Origin: Plantactinospora sp. KBS50
Lineage (GTDB): Bacteria > Actinomycetota > Actinomycetes > Mycobacteriales > Micromonosporaceae
NCBI RefSeq assembly: GCF_002285795.1
Contig: NZ_CP022961.1
Span: forward strand, 2,170,001-2,234,000
Length of the DNA: 64,000 bases
Direction: 5' to 3'
In this document: positions 1 to 8,438 of the stretch, piece after piece
How positions within the stretch are numbered: the first letter of the stretch is position 1
How the letters are laid out: every line of letters begins with the position of its first letter
The notes under the pieces: generated by a model
Seen by the model: only the letters and a program-made list of their open reading frames with translations
Databases searched by the model: none
What the model was told of the DNA's origin: nothing
Position numbers and translations under genes: made by a program

Positions 1-1
1 G

Positions 2-814
2 GCCAAGGTGCCGCTGCTGGGCTCCAACGCCCGGCCCGAGCTGAAGGACGTCACCTGGGTCTGGCACACGTCCTACCTGTCCGAGGAGCCGGGCGCCGCG
101 ATCGCCCCGCACATCAAGGACACCGTCAAGGGCCCGGTGTACGCGATCGGCCCGGACTACCAGGGCGGCTGGGACGAGCTGAAGGGCTTCACCGACGAGT
201 ACACCAAGATCGGCGGCACGCTGGCGAACCCCGACGGCAAGACCCGGTGGACGCCGTTCCCCGCGACCACCAACTTCACGCCGTACTTCGCCCAGATCAA
301 GGCCTCCGGGGCGGCGGCCGTCTACACCTTCTACGCCGGCTCGGCCGCCGTGGACTTCGTGAAGCAGTACGCGCAGTCCGAGATCAAGGACGTGCCGCTG
401 TACGCGGCGGGCTTCCTCACCGAGGGCGGGGTGCTGAACGCGCAGGGACCGGCCGCCCAGGACATCTTCTCGGTGCTCAACTACTCGCCCGACCTGGACA
501 ACGCCGAGAACCGCTCGTTCGTCGCGGCCTGGAAGGCCAACCACGACGGCTCGCCCACCACGTACGCGATGGCCTCCTACGACGCCGCCGCGGTGCTGGA
601 CCGGGCGATCGACGCGGCCGGCGACAAGCCGACCTCCGAGGCGATCAACGCGGCCATCGCCGGCCTCGGCCAGATCAACAGCCCGCGCGGCACCTGGCAG
701 TTCTCCAAGACCACCCACTCGCCGGTGCAGAAGTGGTACCTCCGGCAGGTCCGCCAGGACGGGCGGGCGCTGTCCAACACGGTCGTCGGTGATCTCGCGA
801 CCGTCGGGCAGTGA
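2..814 (+). CDS. Branched-chain amino-acid ABC transporter substrate-binding protein (5' truncated)
   Basis: The frame is open from the window edge, so the signal peptide and first part of the N-lobe lie outside; about 270 residues remain. The visible part reads as a type I periplasmic-binding protein of the Leu/Ile/Val (Peripla_BP_6) family. It has the central segment in which the ligand lobe is formed, then YAMASYDAAAVLDRAI and the C-terminal part with a typical PRGTWQFS segment. The stop overlaps the ATG of the LivH-type permease (TGATG), and LivM, LivG and LivF follow, so this is the extracytoplasmic receptor of a five-gene importer. The actual ligand (branched-chain amino acid, urea, amide or aromatic) cannot be told from sequence. 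Confidence 0.9.
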   Translation, partial: AKVPLLGSNARPELKDVTWVWHTSYLSEEPGAAIAPHIKDTVKGPVYAIGPDYQGGWDELKGFTDEYTKIGGTLANPDGKTRWTPFPATTNFTPYFAQIKASGAAAVYTFYAGSAAVDFVKQYAQSEIKDVPLYAAGFLTEGGVLNAQGPAAQDIFSVLNYSPDLDNAENRSFVAAWKANHDGSPTTYAMASYDAAAVLDRAIDAAGDKPTSEAINAAIAGLGQINSPRGTWQFSKTTHSPVQKWYLRQVRQDGRALSNTVVGDLATVGQ

Positions 815-1707
815 TGTCCCAGTTCGCCGCCGGCCAGCTCGACGCGTACGTCGTCCCGGCGGTGGACGGGGTGGCGTACGGCCTGCTCATGTTCGTGGCC
901 GCGGCCGGGCTGGTGTTCTGCTTCGGGGTGGCGGACATCCTCAACCTCGCGCACGGGACGCTGTTCGCCATCGGCGGGTACACCGCCGCCGCGCTGATGG
1001 ACGGCGGCTGGGCCGGGCTGGCGCTCGCGGTCGTCGTCGGCGGGCTGGCCGCGGCGGGCGCGGGCGGGGTGATCGCCGGCCTGCTGGCCCCGGTGGCCGG
1101 GCGCAACCACCTCACCCAGGCGCTGCTCACCTTCGGCGCCGCGCTGGCCGGCGGAAGCCTGCTGGTCAGCGCGTTCGGCCCGAACGAACTGCCGATCCAG
1201 GTCCCGGCGGCACTCGACCGGGGGGTGTCGCTGATCGGGCACCGCTACGCCGCGTACCGCCTGCTGTTCATCGTGGTCGCCGGGCTGATCGCGGTGCTGC
1301 TCTCGGTGGCGGTGGCCCGCACCCGGGCCGGAATGCTGGTGCGGGCCGCGGTCGACGACGCCGAGATGGTCGCCTGCCTGGGGGTCAACCCGTCCCGGGT
1401 CCGCCTCGGCGTGCTGGCCGTGGCCGGCGGGCTGGCCGGGGTGGCCGGCGTGCTGGGCGCGCCGATCATCGGACCGGGACCGGGCACCGCCGCCACCGTG
1501 CTGCTGCTCTCACTGGTGATCGTCGTGCTCGGCGGCATCGGATCGGTCGGCGGCACCCTGCTCGCCGCGCTCGCGGTGGGCGAGATCCAGACCCTCGGGG
1601 TGGCGCTGCTGCCGTCCTCGGTCGCACCCTTCCTGCTGTTCGCCGCCATGGCCGCCACGCTGGCCATCCGGTCCCGGGCACCGGCGTGGCGCCGGGGGCC
1701 GCGGTGA
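814..1707 (+). CDS. livH: Branched-chain amino-acid ABC transporter permease, LivH type
   Basis: This 297-residue polytopic membrane protein has about eight hydrophobic segments and matches the LivH branch of the BPD_transp_2 family. Characteristic elements are AAGLVFCFGVADILNLAHG near the N-terminus and VLGGIGSVGGTLLAAL near the C-terminus. I chose the ATG that overlaps the preceding TGA by one base; a GTG one codon upstream is also possible. The stop overlaps the GTG of livM. It forms one half of the translocation channel for the importer. Confidence 0.92.
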   Translation: MSQFAAGQLDAYVVPAVDGVAYGLLMFVAAAGLVFCFGVADILNLAHGTLFAIGGYTAAALMDGGWAGLALAVVVGGLAAAGAGGVIAGLLAPVAGRNHLTQALLTFGAALAGGSLLVSAFGPNELPIQVPAALDRGVSLIGHRYAAYRLLFIVVAGLIAVLLSVAVARTRAGMLVRAAVDDAEMVACLGVNPSRVRLGVLAVAGGLAGVAGVLGAPIIGPGPGTAATVLLLSLVIVVLGGIGSVGGTLLAALAVGEIQTLGVALLPSSVAPFLLFAAMAATLAIRSRAPAWRRGPR

Positions 1708-2720
1708 GGTCGCGGCTGCTCCGCCGGGCCGCCGGGGTCGTCGTCGCGGCGACCGCGCTGGCGGTGCCGTGGGCGGCCGACGACTACAGCATCTCGCTGC
1801 TGGCCCGGACCCTGGTGCTGGGCCTGGTGGGGATGAGCGTCGCGCTGCTCACCGGGGTGGCCGGGCTGCCCACGCTCGGCCAGACCGGACCGTACGCCGC
1901 CGCCGCCTACACCTGCGCGCTGCTGGCCGGGCACGGGCAGCAGGTGGGTGTGCTGCTGGTGGTCACCGGCGCGGCGGTGGGCGCGCTGTTCGGCCTGCTC
2001 ACGGTCCCGCTCGTGGTGCACGCCCGGGGCGTGGTGGTGCTGATGATCACCTTGGCGATCGGCGAACTCGTCGGTACCGCGGCGAGCCGCTGGCGCTCGG
2101 TCACCGGCGGCACCGACGGACTGGCCGCGCTCGCCCCGGCCCGTCCGGTGTGGGGCGCGGCGCTGCTGGAGACCGACCGGGCGCGCTACCTCTACACCCT
2201 CGCCGTGGTGGCGGTGGTGCTGCTGGCCGTGGTGGCGCTGCTGCGCACGCCGGCCGGGGCGGTGCTGCGCGCCGGCCGGGACGACGAGCGCCGGCTGCGG
2301 GCCAGCGGCCACCCGGTGCCGGTCTACCTGGGCGCGGCGTACGTGCTGGCCGGGGCCGTCGCCGGGGTGGCCGGCTCGCTGCTGGTCACCGTGCAGCAGT
2401 ACGTCTCGCCGGCCGACTTCGACTTCGACACCTCGGCGCTGCTGCTGCTCGGCGTGGTCATCGGCGGCGCCGCCTCGATGACCGGCGCACTGGTCGGCGC
2501 GGCGCTGGTGATCGCCTCCCGCGACTGGCTGGCCGGCGTGCTGCCCGGCTACACGCCGCTGGTCCTGGGCGCCGCGTTCGTCGCCACCGCGTACCTGTTC
2601 CCGAACGGCTTCGGCGGGCCGAACCCGGCGCTGCGCCGGTACCTGGCGGCGCTCCGCGGGCGCCGGCCGGGCCCTACCCGCACCACCGGCGGCGCCGCCG
2701 GGCAGGAGGCGGGCACGTGA
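1704..2720 (+). CDS. livM: Branched-chain amino-acid ABC transporter permease, LivM type
   Basis: A 338-residue polytopic membrane protein starts at a GTG that overlaps the livH stop (GTGA). Hydrophobic segments run throughout, with the LivM-type elements LVGMSVALLTGVAGLPTLGQ near residues 30-50 and a GVVIGGAASMTGALVGA loop near the C-terminus. The tail of about 20 residues is Pro/Gly/Thr-rich. A longer in-frame reading begins far upstream inside livH, but it has no family similarity there and is a shadow. This is the second membrane half of the transporter. Confidence 0.92.
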   Translation: MRSRLLRRAAGVVVAATALAVPWAADDYSISLLARTLVLGLVGMSVALLTGVAGLPTLGQTGPYAAAAYTCALLAGHGQQVGVLLVVTGAAVGALFGLLTVPLVVHARGVVVLMITLAIGELVGTAASRWRSVTGGTDGLAALAPARPVWGAALLETDRARYLYTLAVVAVVLLAVVALLRTPAGAVLRAGRDDERRLRASGHPVPVYLGAAYVLAGAVAGVAGSLLVTVQQYVSPADFDFDTSALLLLGVVIGGAASMTGALVGAALVIASRDWLAGVLPGYTPLVLGAAFVATAYLFPNGFGGPNPALRRYLAALRGRRPGPTRTTGGAAGQEAGT

Positions 2721-3469
2721 CCGAACTCCTCGCCGCCGAGGGCGTGTCCCACCGGTACGGATCGCTGACCGTCGTCGACGACGTCGACCTGCGGATCGCG
2801 GCAGGTCAACGGCACGCGCTGATCGGACCCAACGGCGCCGGCAAGAGCACCCTGCTGGACCTGATCGGCGGCGCGCTGCGGCCGGACCGGGGCCGCATCA
2901 GCTTCGCCGGCCGGGACGTCACCCGGACCGGACCGGCCCGCCGCGCCCGGCTTGGCATCGGCCGGATCCACCAGCGACCCGCGGTCTGGCCCACCCTCAC
3001 CGCCCTGGACAACGTCGCGGTGGCGGCGCTGCCGCACGCCGGGCGCCGCGCCGGGTGGCCGGGCCGGTACGACCGGCACGTCCGCCGGCCCGCCGCCGAC
3101 CTGCTGGACCGGCTCGGGCTGGCCGAGCACGCCGCCCGGCCGGCCGGGCACCTGTCGCACGGGCAGCGCCGGCAACTGGAGATCGCCATGGCGCTGGCCG
3201 GCCGGCCCCGCCTGCTGCTGCTCGACGAGCCGGCCGCCGGGCTGTCGGCCGGCGACACCGAACGGCTCGTCGAACTCGTCGCCGCGCTGCCCCGCACGGT
3301 CGCGGTGCTGCTGGTGGAGCACCGGCTGGACCTCGTGTACAGCCTGACCGACGTGGTCACGGTGCTGCGCGACGGCCGGATCCTGGCCTCCGGGCCGCCC
3401 GCCGAGATCCGCACCGCCCCGGCGCTGCACCAGGCATTCGGTACGGGGGTGCGCGATGCTCACGGTTGA
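2717..3469 (+). CDS. livG: Branched-chain amino-acid ABC transporter ATP-binding protein, LivG type
   Basis: A 250-residue ABC ATPase starts at a GTG overlapping the livM stop by four bases. The Walker A motif GPNGAGKST is at residues 37-45, the signature is the variant LSHGQRRQ (usual LSGGQ), and Walker B is LLLLDEPAAGLS, followed by the switch histidine in VEHRLDLV. The order after LivH/LivM and the LivG-specific DLIGGALRPDRG segment place it as LivG. It energises the importer on the cytoplasmic face. Confidence 0.93.
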   Translation: MTELLAAEGVSHRYGSLTVVDDVDLRIAAGQRHALIGPNGAGKSTLLDLIGGALRPDRGRISFAGRDVTRTGPARRARLGIGRIHQRPAVWPTLTALDNVAVAALPHAGRRAGWPGRYDRHVRRPAADLLDRLGLAEHAARPAGHLSHGQRRQLEIAMALAGRPRLLLLDEPAAGLSAGDTERLVELVAALPRTVAVLLVEHRLDLVYSLTDVVTVLRDGRILASGPPAEIRTAPALHQAFGTGVRDAHG

Positions 3470-4274
3470 CCGGCTGGTCGCCGGCTACGCGGGCGGCATC
3501 GCGCTGCACGAGGTCAGCCTGACGGTGGCCACCGGCACCGTGCAGGCGGTGGTCGGCCGCAACGGTGCGGGCAAGAGCACCCTCGTGCACGCGATCGCCG
3601 GGCTGCTGCCGCCGTACTCGGGCCGGATCGACCTCGACGGCGCGCAACTGGCGGGTCTGCCCGCGCACCGCGCGGCCCGGGCCGGGATCGGGCTGGTGCC
3701 GCAGGGCCGGCGGGTCTTCCCGCGGCTGACCGTCACCGAGCACCTGACCCTGGCCGCCTCCTCGGCGCGCGGGCGGCGGCGGGGCAGCGGCGGCTGGACC
3801 GTGCCCCGGGTGCTGGACCTGCTGCCCCGGCTCGCCGAACGCGGCCGGCACCGCGGCGACCAGCTCTCCGGCGGGGAACAGCAGATGCTGGCCATCGCCC
3901 GCGCCCTGCTCACCCAGCCCCGGGTGCTGCTGCTGGACGAGCCGTGCGAAGGGCTGGCGCCGGGGCTGGCGGCCCGGATCCGCGAGCTGGTCGCCGAACT
4001 GGCCGGTACCGGCCTGACCGTGCTGCTCGTGGAGCAGCAACTGCACCACGCCGTACAGGTGGCCGACCGGGTGGCCGTACTGGAGTACGGCCGGCTGGTC
4101 TACGACCACCCGGCCGCCGAGGTCCGGGTGGACCTCGCGCCCGTCGAGGCGATGTTGAGCCTCGGCACCGACCGGCCGGAGGCCGGCGGAGATCCCACAA
4201 GCGACGGGTCGAGCCCCGCCGCGGCGGCCGGTGCGGGGGCCGAACATCCCGCGCGCCCCTTTCCCAGGAGGTAG
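3456..4274 (+). CDS. livF: Branched-chain amino-acid ABC transporter ATP-binding protein, LivF type
   Basis: A 272-residue ABC ATPase starts 14 bases inside livG. Walker A GRNGAGKST lies at residues 34-42, the signature is LSGGEQQM, and Walker B is VLLLDEPCEGLAPG with a following VEQQL switch region; these are typical of LivF. It runs about 35 residues past the usual family length, with a Pro/Ala/Gly-rich C-terminal tail that contains no recognisable domain. It pairs with LivG as the ATPase heterodimer. Confidence 0.92.
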   Translation: MLTVDRLVAGYAGGIALHEVSLTVATGTVQAVVGRNGAGKSTLVHAIAGLLPPYSGRIDLDGAQLAGLPAHRAARAGIGLVPQGRRVFPRLTVTEHLTLAASSARGRRRGSGGWTVPRVLDLLPRLAERGRHRGDQLSGGEQQMLAIARALLTQPRVLLLDEPCEGLAPGLAARIRELVAELAGTGLTVLLVEQQLHHAVQVADRVAVLEYGRLVYDHPAAEVRVDLAPVEAMLSLGTDRPEAGGDPTSDGSSPAAAAGAGAEHPARPFPRR

Positions 4275-4276
4275 CC

Positions 4277-5086
4277 ATGTCCACGGACCTCGACTACACC
4301 TTCGACAACGCCTCACCGCAGGCCGGAGCGCAGATGACCGCGCTGGAGTCCTTCCTGGACCCGGTGACGGCCCGCCGCCTCACCCCGCCGCTGGTCAAGC
4401 CCGGAGCGACCTGCTGGGAGGTGGGCGCCGGCGGCGGATCGATGGCGCGGCTGCTCGCCGGCGCGGTCGGCCCGGATGGCGTGGTGGTGGCCACCGACCT
4501 GAACCCGCAACACCTGAAGTCCGGGCCGAACCTGGTGGTCCGCCGGCACGACGTCCGCACCGACCCGCCGCCCGGCGGCCCGTTCGAGGTGATCCACGCC
4601 CGGTTGCTGCTGCTGCACCTGCCGGAGCGGGAGCGCGTACTGCGCAAGCTGGTCGGCACGCTGGCCCCCGGCGGCTGGCTGGTGGTGGAGGAGTTCGACT
4701 GCTCGACCCCGCTGCGGGTGCTGGCCGCACCCGACGACGAGGCGGCGAAGCTGTTCACGCTGGTGATGGAGACCATGCTGTCGGTGCTCCAGTCGCACGG
4801 CGCCTCGATGGACTGGGCGCAGGGGGTGCACACCGAGATGTGCCAGGCCGGCCTGGTGGACGTGGACACGGTGACCCACTCGGAGAGCTGGTCGGGCGGC
4901 TCCTCGGGGCTTTCGCTGCACGAGACCAACTGCCGGCAGTTGGAACCCGAGCTGCTGGCGGCCGGACTGAGCGCAGGGCAGTTGCGGGCGTTCCGCGAGC
5001 TGACCCGCAATCCGGCCTTCGCCGCCATGTCGTACCAGTTCGTCTCGACCCGCGGACGGCGCCCCGAGACCGTGCACGGGGGGTGA
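4277..5086 (+). CDS. SAM-dependent class I methyltransferase
   Basis: The start is an ATG with a strong AGGAGG five bases upstream, two bases after the livF stop, so it is probably co-transcribed with the importer. The 269-residue product has a Rossmann methyltransferase core: motif I VGAGGGSMARLLA near residue 52, an acidic TDLN at the end of strand 2, then HARLLLLHLPERERVL and LAPGGWLVVEEFD. This is the Methyltransf_25/UbiE-like arrangement. The substrate is not predictable. No obvious link with amino-acid import is visible beyond position. Confidence 0.85.
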   Translation: MSTDLDYTFDNASPQAGAQMTALESFLDPVTARRLTPPLVKPGATCWEVGAGGGSMARLLAGAVGPDGVVVATDLNPQHLKSGPNLVVRRHDVRTDPPPGGPFEVIHARLLLLHLPERERVLRKLVGTLAPGGWLVVEEFDCSTPLRVLAAPDDEAAKLFTLVMETMLSVLQSHGASMDWAQGVHTEMCQAGLVDVDTVTHSESWSGGSSGLSLHETNCRQLEPELLAAGLSAGQLRAFRELTRNPAFAAMSYQFVSTRGRRPETVHGG

Positions 5087-5170
5087 CCCTCGACCGACGT
5101 CAACCCGGTGCCGGTGTTGCCGCCTGTGCCGTCGCTGCCGGTGCCGGCCTGCCGGCCTGCTGGCCTGCCG

Positions 5171-5280
5171 GTGCTGGTGGTGCCGTGCCGGTGCTGGTGG
5201 TGCTGGTGGTGCTGGTGGTGCTGGTGGTGCCGTGCCGGTGCTGCCGGTGCTGCCGGTGCTGGTGGTGCCGTGCCGGTGCG
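5171..5280. repeat. GC-rich 9-bp tandem repeat (GTGCTGGTG)
   Basis: The spacer between the methyltransferase and the YjbR-like gene holds head-to-tail copies of GTGCTGGTG interleaved with CCGTGCCGGTG. One frame can be read through it as Val/Leu/Cys-rich nonsense, but there is no start with a ribosome site, so I treat it as non-coding. Confidence 0.75.
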
Positions 5281-5331
5281 GCCGTTGTCGCGCCTGTCGC
5301 CGGTGTCGGTGGCCGTCGGTATCGTGCGGCC

Positions 5332-5751
5332 ATGGCGAACTGGGACGACGTCAGCCGGATCGTGGCCGAGTTGCCCGAGACGGCGGAGCTGACCGACCGC
5401 AACGGCCTGCTCTCCTGGCGGGTCCGGGCCAAGCCGCTGGCGTGGGAGCGGCCGTTGCGCCGGTCCGATCTGGCGGAGCTGGGGGCGGCGGCGCCGGACG
5501 GGCCGATCCTCGCGGCCCGGGTGCCCGATCTGGGTGCCCGGGCCGCGTTGCTCGCCGACCCGTCGGGGGTCTACTTCATCACCTCGCACTTCGCGGACTA
5601 CCCCGCGATCCTGGTGAAGCTGCCCGAGATCGCCGTCGCCGAGCTGCGTGAACTGCTGGTGGAGGCGTGGTTCGGCCAGGCGCCGAAGCGGCTGGCCGCC
5701 GCATACCGGGACCGGCTGGAGATAGGTCCGGGCATGTCAACAGAAGATTGA
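5332..5751 (+). CDS. MmcQ/YjbR family protein
   Basis: The 139-residue product starts MANWDDVSRIV and has the compact alpha/beta layout of the MmcQ/YjbR (CyaY-like fold) family: an N-terminal helix, SWRVRAKPLAW, a central VYFITSHFADYPAILVKL strand-turn-strand, and a C-terminal ELLVEAWFGQAPKRLAAAY helix. Family members are small, often annotated as DNA-binding, with no firm biochemical role. No good ribosome site precedes the ATG; its upstream spacer is the 9-bp repeat tract. Confidence 0.82.
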   Translation: MANWDDVSRIVAELPETAELTDRNGLLSWRVRAKPLAWERPLRRSDLAELGAAAPDGPILAARVPDLGARAALLADPSGVYFITSHFADYPAILVKLPEIAVAELRELLVEAWFGQAPKRLAAAYRDRLEIGPGMSTED

Positions 5752-5783
5752 CAGGGCGGTCCGGCCGGCGCATCCTGACCGAC

Positions 5784-6824
5784 ATGTCGACCCGCCCGCC
5801 CGGTGCCGCTTCCGAGCCCGATCCGCGCCGTGCCGCGCGCCAGCCCGACTCGTCCCGTACGACCCGTGCGCCTGGGTTGCGTCGTGCGGCGCCCGAGGCC
5901 GATCCGCGCCGCGCGGCACCGGAGTCCGGGCCGGCGGGGCTGTCCGGGTCGTCCGGGCCGCCGGAGCCGTTGCAGTCGTCCGGGCCGCCGGAGCCGTTGC
6001 AGTCGTCCGGGCCGGCGGAGCCGTTGCGGTCGTCCGGGCCGGCGGAGCCGTTGCGGTCGTCCGGGCCGGCGGAGCCGTTGCGGTCGTCCGGGCCGGCGGA
6101 GCCGTTGCGGTCGTCGGGGTCCTCCGGGTCGTCGGGGTCGCCGTTGCAGTCGTCGGGGTCGTCCGGGCCGGCGGGGTTGTCAGGGCAGGCGGGGTCGTCC
6201 GGGCCGGCGGAGTCGCCGTTGCAGTCGTCGGGGCTCTCGGGGTTGTCGGGGCCGGAGGCGCTGCGCCGGCACCAGGAACTGCTGGCCGCCGTCGCGGCCG
6301 GGGCATCGGCGGAACCCGCCCTCGCCGGCCTGGCGCTGCTGGCCGACCTGCGCGGCCATCTGGACCGGATGGAACGGCTGCTGATCGAGGCGGCCCGGGA
6401 GGACGGTGCGAGTTGGTCGGCGGTCGCGGCGGCCTGCGGGCTGTCGTCCCGCCAGGCCGCCGAGCAGCGCTGGCTACGGCTCTCGGCCGAGCCTCGCGCC
6501 GAACGAGCCCGTCAACGAGAAATTGACAAGACGTACGGCGGCTCCGCCGCGGCGCTGCGGACGGCCGTGACCGCGCTGCACCGCTCGTTGCACGCCGATC
6601 CGGACTGGACGGAGCGGCACCCCGCCGCCCGGCTGGCCCGGGAAACCCTCACCTCGTCGACCGTGGCGGAGCCTGGAGCCCGCTATGACCTCGCGCGAAG
6701 CGCCGTCGCCGATCTCGCCGAGATTCCGCCGGGACAACTGCCGTCGCCGGTGGCCGCGGCGCTGGTCCGACTCCGGGCCGCGCTGCGGGCGGTGCTGGGT
6801 CCGGCCAGCCGTCGGAAAGAGTGA
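5784..6824 (+). CDS. Putative HTH-type DNA-binding protein with N-terminal 9-residue repeats
   Basis: I take the ATG that begins MSTRPPGAASEPD (346 aa); an in-frame GTG lies further upstream. Residues 1-55 are Pro/Arg-rich. Residues 58-111 are six near-identical nonapeptides of the type GPAEPLRSS (27-bp DNA units), followed by Ser/Gly-rich sequence to about 150. The C-terminal 190 residues are helical and contain GASWSAVAAACGLSSRQAAEQRW, which looks like a helix-turn-helix. I do not recognise a named family. The gene lies just upstream of an MFS exporter whose promoter carries twin palindromes, one overlapping this gene's stop codon, so a role as local regulator is plausible but unproven. Confidence 0.6.
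   Translation: MSTRPPGAASEPDPRRAARQPDSSRTTRAPGLRRAAPEADPRRAAPESGPAGLSGSSGPPEPLQSSGPPEPLQSSGPAEPLRSSGPAEPLRSSGPAEPLRSSGPAEPLRSSGSSGSSGSPLQSSGSSGPAGLSGQAGSSGPAESPLQSSGLSGLSGPEALRRHQELLAAVAAGASAEPALAGLALLADLRGHLDRMERLLIEAAREDGASWSAVAAACGLSSRQAAEQRWLRLSAEPRAERARQREIDKTYGGSAAALRTAVTALHRSLHADPDWTERHPAARLARETLTSSTVAEPGARYDLARSAVADLAEIPPGQLPSPVAAALVRLRAALRAVLGPASRRKE
5955..6116. repeat. In-frame 27-bp tandem repeat, six units
   Basis: Six consecutive 27-bp units lie inside the preceding gene, each encoding nine residues (GP-P/A-EPL-Q/R-SS). The last four units are almost identical at the DNA level, which suggests recent expansion. Confidence 0.85.
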
Positions 6825-6838
6825 GTCGGCCAGACTCA
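6822..6838. promoter_or_regulatory. 17-bp palindromic operator, copy 1
   Basis: TGAGTC-GGCCA-GACTCA has perfect 6-bp arms. Its first three bases are the stop codon of the upstream HTH-like gene. It lies just upstream of the putative -35 element of the MFS gene. Confidence 0.65.
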
Positions 6839-6846
6839 ACTATGCC

Positions 6847-6875
6847 TTGACGCCCTTCGGGATGCCGCGCAGGAT
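6847..6875 (+). promoter_or_regulatory. Putative sigma-70-type promoter of the MFS gene
   Basis: TTGACG at 6847-6852 and CAGGAT at 6870-6875 are separated by 17 bases. A start point near 6882 would fall inside the second palindrome. The promoter is bracketed by palindrome copies 1 and 2. Confidence 0.6.
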
Positions 6876-6876
6876 G

Positions 6877-6893
6877 TGAGTCCCTACGACTCA
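6877..6893. promoter_or_regulatory. 17-bp palindromic operator, copy 2
   Basis: TGAGTC-CCTAC-GACTCA has the same arms as copy 1 with a different 5-bp centre. The centre-to-centre distance is 55 bp, close to five helical turns. It covers the expected transcription start of the MFS gene, a classic repressor position. Confidence 0.65.
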
Positions 6894-6914
6894 ATCTGGT
6901 GAGGGAACGTCTTG

Positions 6915-8372
6915 GTGTCTCGCCTGGTCGCCATCGGCCGCGACCGCAACGCCGTGCTGTTCATCGCGATCTCGTTCGCCTGGGGCTTCGGCGCCAGCCT
7001 GATGATGCTGGTGGCCGGCATCTGGGTGCTGTCGCTGTCCGGCTCCAGCAGCCTCGGTGCGCTGGTGGGCACCTGCCTCTACCTGCCCGTCGCGCTCGGG
7101 CCGATTATCGGTGGGCTGGTGGACCGGCTGCCCCGGCGGCCGTTGATGGTCTGGACCTGCCTGCTCACCGCCGCCATGATCGCGTCTCTGCTGGCCGTCC
7201 GGTCCGCCGCCGAGATCTGGCTGATCTTCGTAGTGATGCTCGGCTACGGGGTCAGCTTCGTGCTGCTCGGAGCCGGGGAGTCGGCGCTGCTGCCGGCGGT
7301 CCTGCCGGCCGGCCTGCTCGGCGAGGTGAACGGGCTGCGGACCAGCGCACAGGAGGGCATGAAACTGGTGGCGCCGGCCATCGGTGCGGGGCTGTTCACC
7401 TGGCGCGGAGGCCATCCGGTCGTGCTGCTCGCGATCGTGGCCCTGACGGTCACCGCGGTCCTGTACGCCGCGATCCGGATCCGCCCCGCCGCCCCCGGGC
7501 TGTCTGGTCCCGGGTCGTCTGGTCCCGGGCTGTCTGGTCCCGGGTCGTCTGGTCCCGGGTCGTCTGGTCCCGGGTCGTCTGGCTTCCGGGCGCGCGGCGC
7601 CGGGCCGACGGCGAGCGGACCGGCTGGTGCTGGACTGACGGCCAGTGGGCCGTGTGGTGCGGGGCCGTCTGATGCCGGGCCGACGGCCGGTGGGCGGTGC
7701 GGCTCCGGGTCGACCGGCACCCATCCCGGTCCCGGCCGTCCCGCCGGTCGGCGCGAGCGCGGCAGCCGGCGCGAGTACGGCGGCCTGCGGTTCCTGCTGG
7801 GCACGCCGGCGCTGCGCCGCGTCGTACTGGCGGCCGCGGCCTGCATCGCGATGTCCGGCATCACGACGGCGGCGCTGTACGCCGCGGTCGTCACCGGCCT
7901 ACACCGGTCGCCGAGCTTCATCGGCGTGCTCGCCTCCGCCCAGGGACTCGGTTCGATCGTTGGCGGCCTGCTGGCCGGACGGCTGCTGGCGGCCCGCGGC
8001 GAGCTCCGGACCGCGGGCGTCGGCGCCCTGGCGTACGCGGCGGGCGTCGCGGCCTGGCTGCTGCCGTGGTGGCCCGGCCTGGTGCTGGGCAGCGTGCTGG
8101 TCGGAATCGGCCTGCCCGGCACACTGGTGGCGGCGATGACCGCGGTGCAACGAGGTACCCCGCAGCGACTGCTCGGCCGGGTCTCGGCCAGCGCCGGAAC
8201 CGTCCTGTTCGCCCCGGTCGCGCTGGCCAACCCGATCGGTGCTGTGCTCGTGCTGCCGGACCGCCGGCTGCCGCTGCTCGTCGTCGCCGCAGGTGCGTTG
8301 CTGACCGCCACCGTCGCGCTGTCTGGTCGTCGCACGCCCCGCCGGCCTGTTGAGCGCGTCCCGGCCTGTTGA
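6915..8372 (+). CDS. MFS transporter (exporter type) with repeat linker
   Basis: A 485-residue major facilitator begins SRLVAIGRDRNAVLFIAISF. A GAGGGA ribosome site ends eight bases before this GTG; a TTG one codon earlier is possible. Six membrane segments form the N-half, including the loop 2-3 motif GGLVDRLPRRPLM, and about six form the C-half. Between the halves is a Gly/Ser/Pro linker made of 15-bp repeats. The overall layout resembles MFS drug exporters of the MFS_1/MFS_3 type. The promoter is flanked by two palindromes, so it is likely tightly regulated. The last codons lie in a 19-bp tandem repeat that continues past the stop. Confidence 0.85.
   Translation: MSRLVAIGRDRNAVLFIAISFAWGFGASLMMLVAGIWVLSLSGSSSLGALVGTCLYLPVALGPIIGGLVDRLPRRPLMVWTCLLTAAMIASLLAVRSAAEIWLIFVVMLGYGVSFVLLGAGESALLPAVLPAGLLGEVNGLRTSAQEGMKLVAPAIGAGLFTWRGGHPVVLLAIVALTVTAVLYAAIRIRPAAPGLSGPGSSGPGLSGPGSSGPGSSGPGSSGFRARGAGPTASGPAGAGLTASGPCGAGPSDAGPTAGGRCGSGSTGTHPGPGRPAGRRERGSRREYGGLRFLLGTPALRRVVLAAAACIAMSGITTAALYAAVVTGLHRSPSFIGVLASAQGLGSIVGGLLAGRLLAARGELRTAGVGALAYAAGVAAWLLPWWPGLVLGSVLVGIGLPGTLVAAMTAVQRGTPQRLLGRVSASAGTVLFAPVALANPIGAVLVLPDRRLPLLVVAAGALLTATVALSGRRTPRRPVERVPAC
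7494..7583. repeat. In-frame 15-bp tandem repeat, six units
   Basis: Six units of CCCGGG(C/T)(T/C)GTCTGGT encode Gly/Pro/Ser/Leu pentapeptides in the cytoplasmic linker between the two halves of the MFS protein. Confidence 0.85.
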
Positions 8373-8438
8373 TCGCGGCGCGGTCTGCCGATCGTGGCAC
8401 GGTCTGTTGATCGTGGCACGGTCTGTTGATCGTGGCGG
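8344..8438. repeat. 19-bp tandem repeat, five units
   Basis: Five head-to-tail 19-mers of the type GGTCTGTTGATCGTGGCAC (units at 8344, 8363, 8382, 8401 and 8420) run from inside the last codons of the MFS gene into the spacer. The period is not a multiple of three, and the MFS stop codon lies in unit 2. Confidence 0.85.

Noticed and set aside
789-2720. A 643-residue plus-strand reading covering livH and livM
   Set aside because: Only its second half (from 1704) is LivM; the first half is an out-of-frame shadow of livH with Arg/Gly/Pro-rich nonsense.
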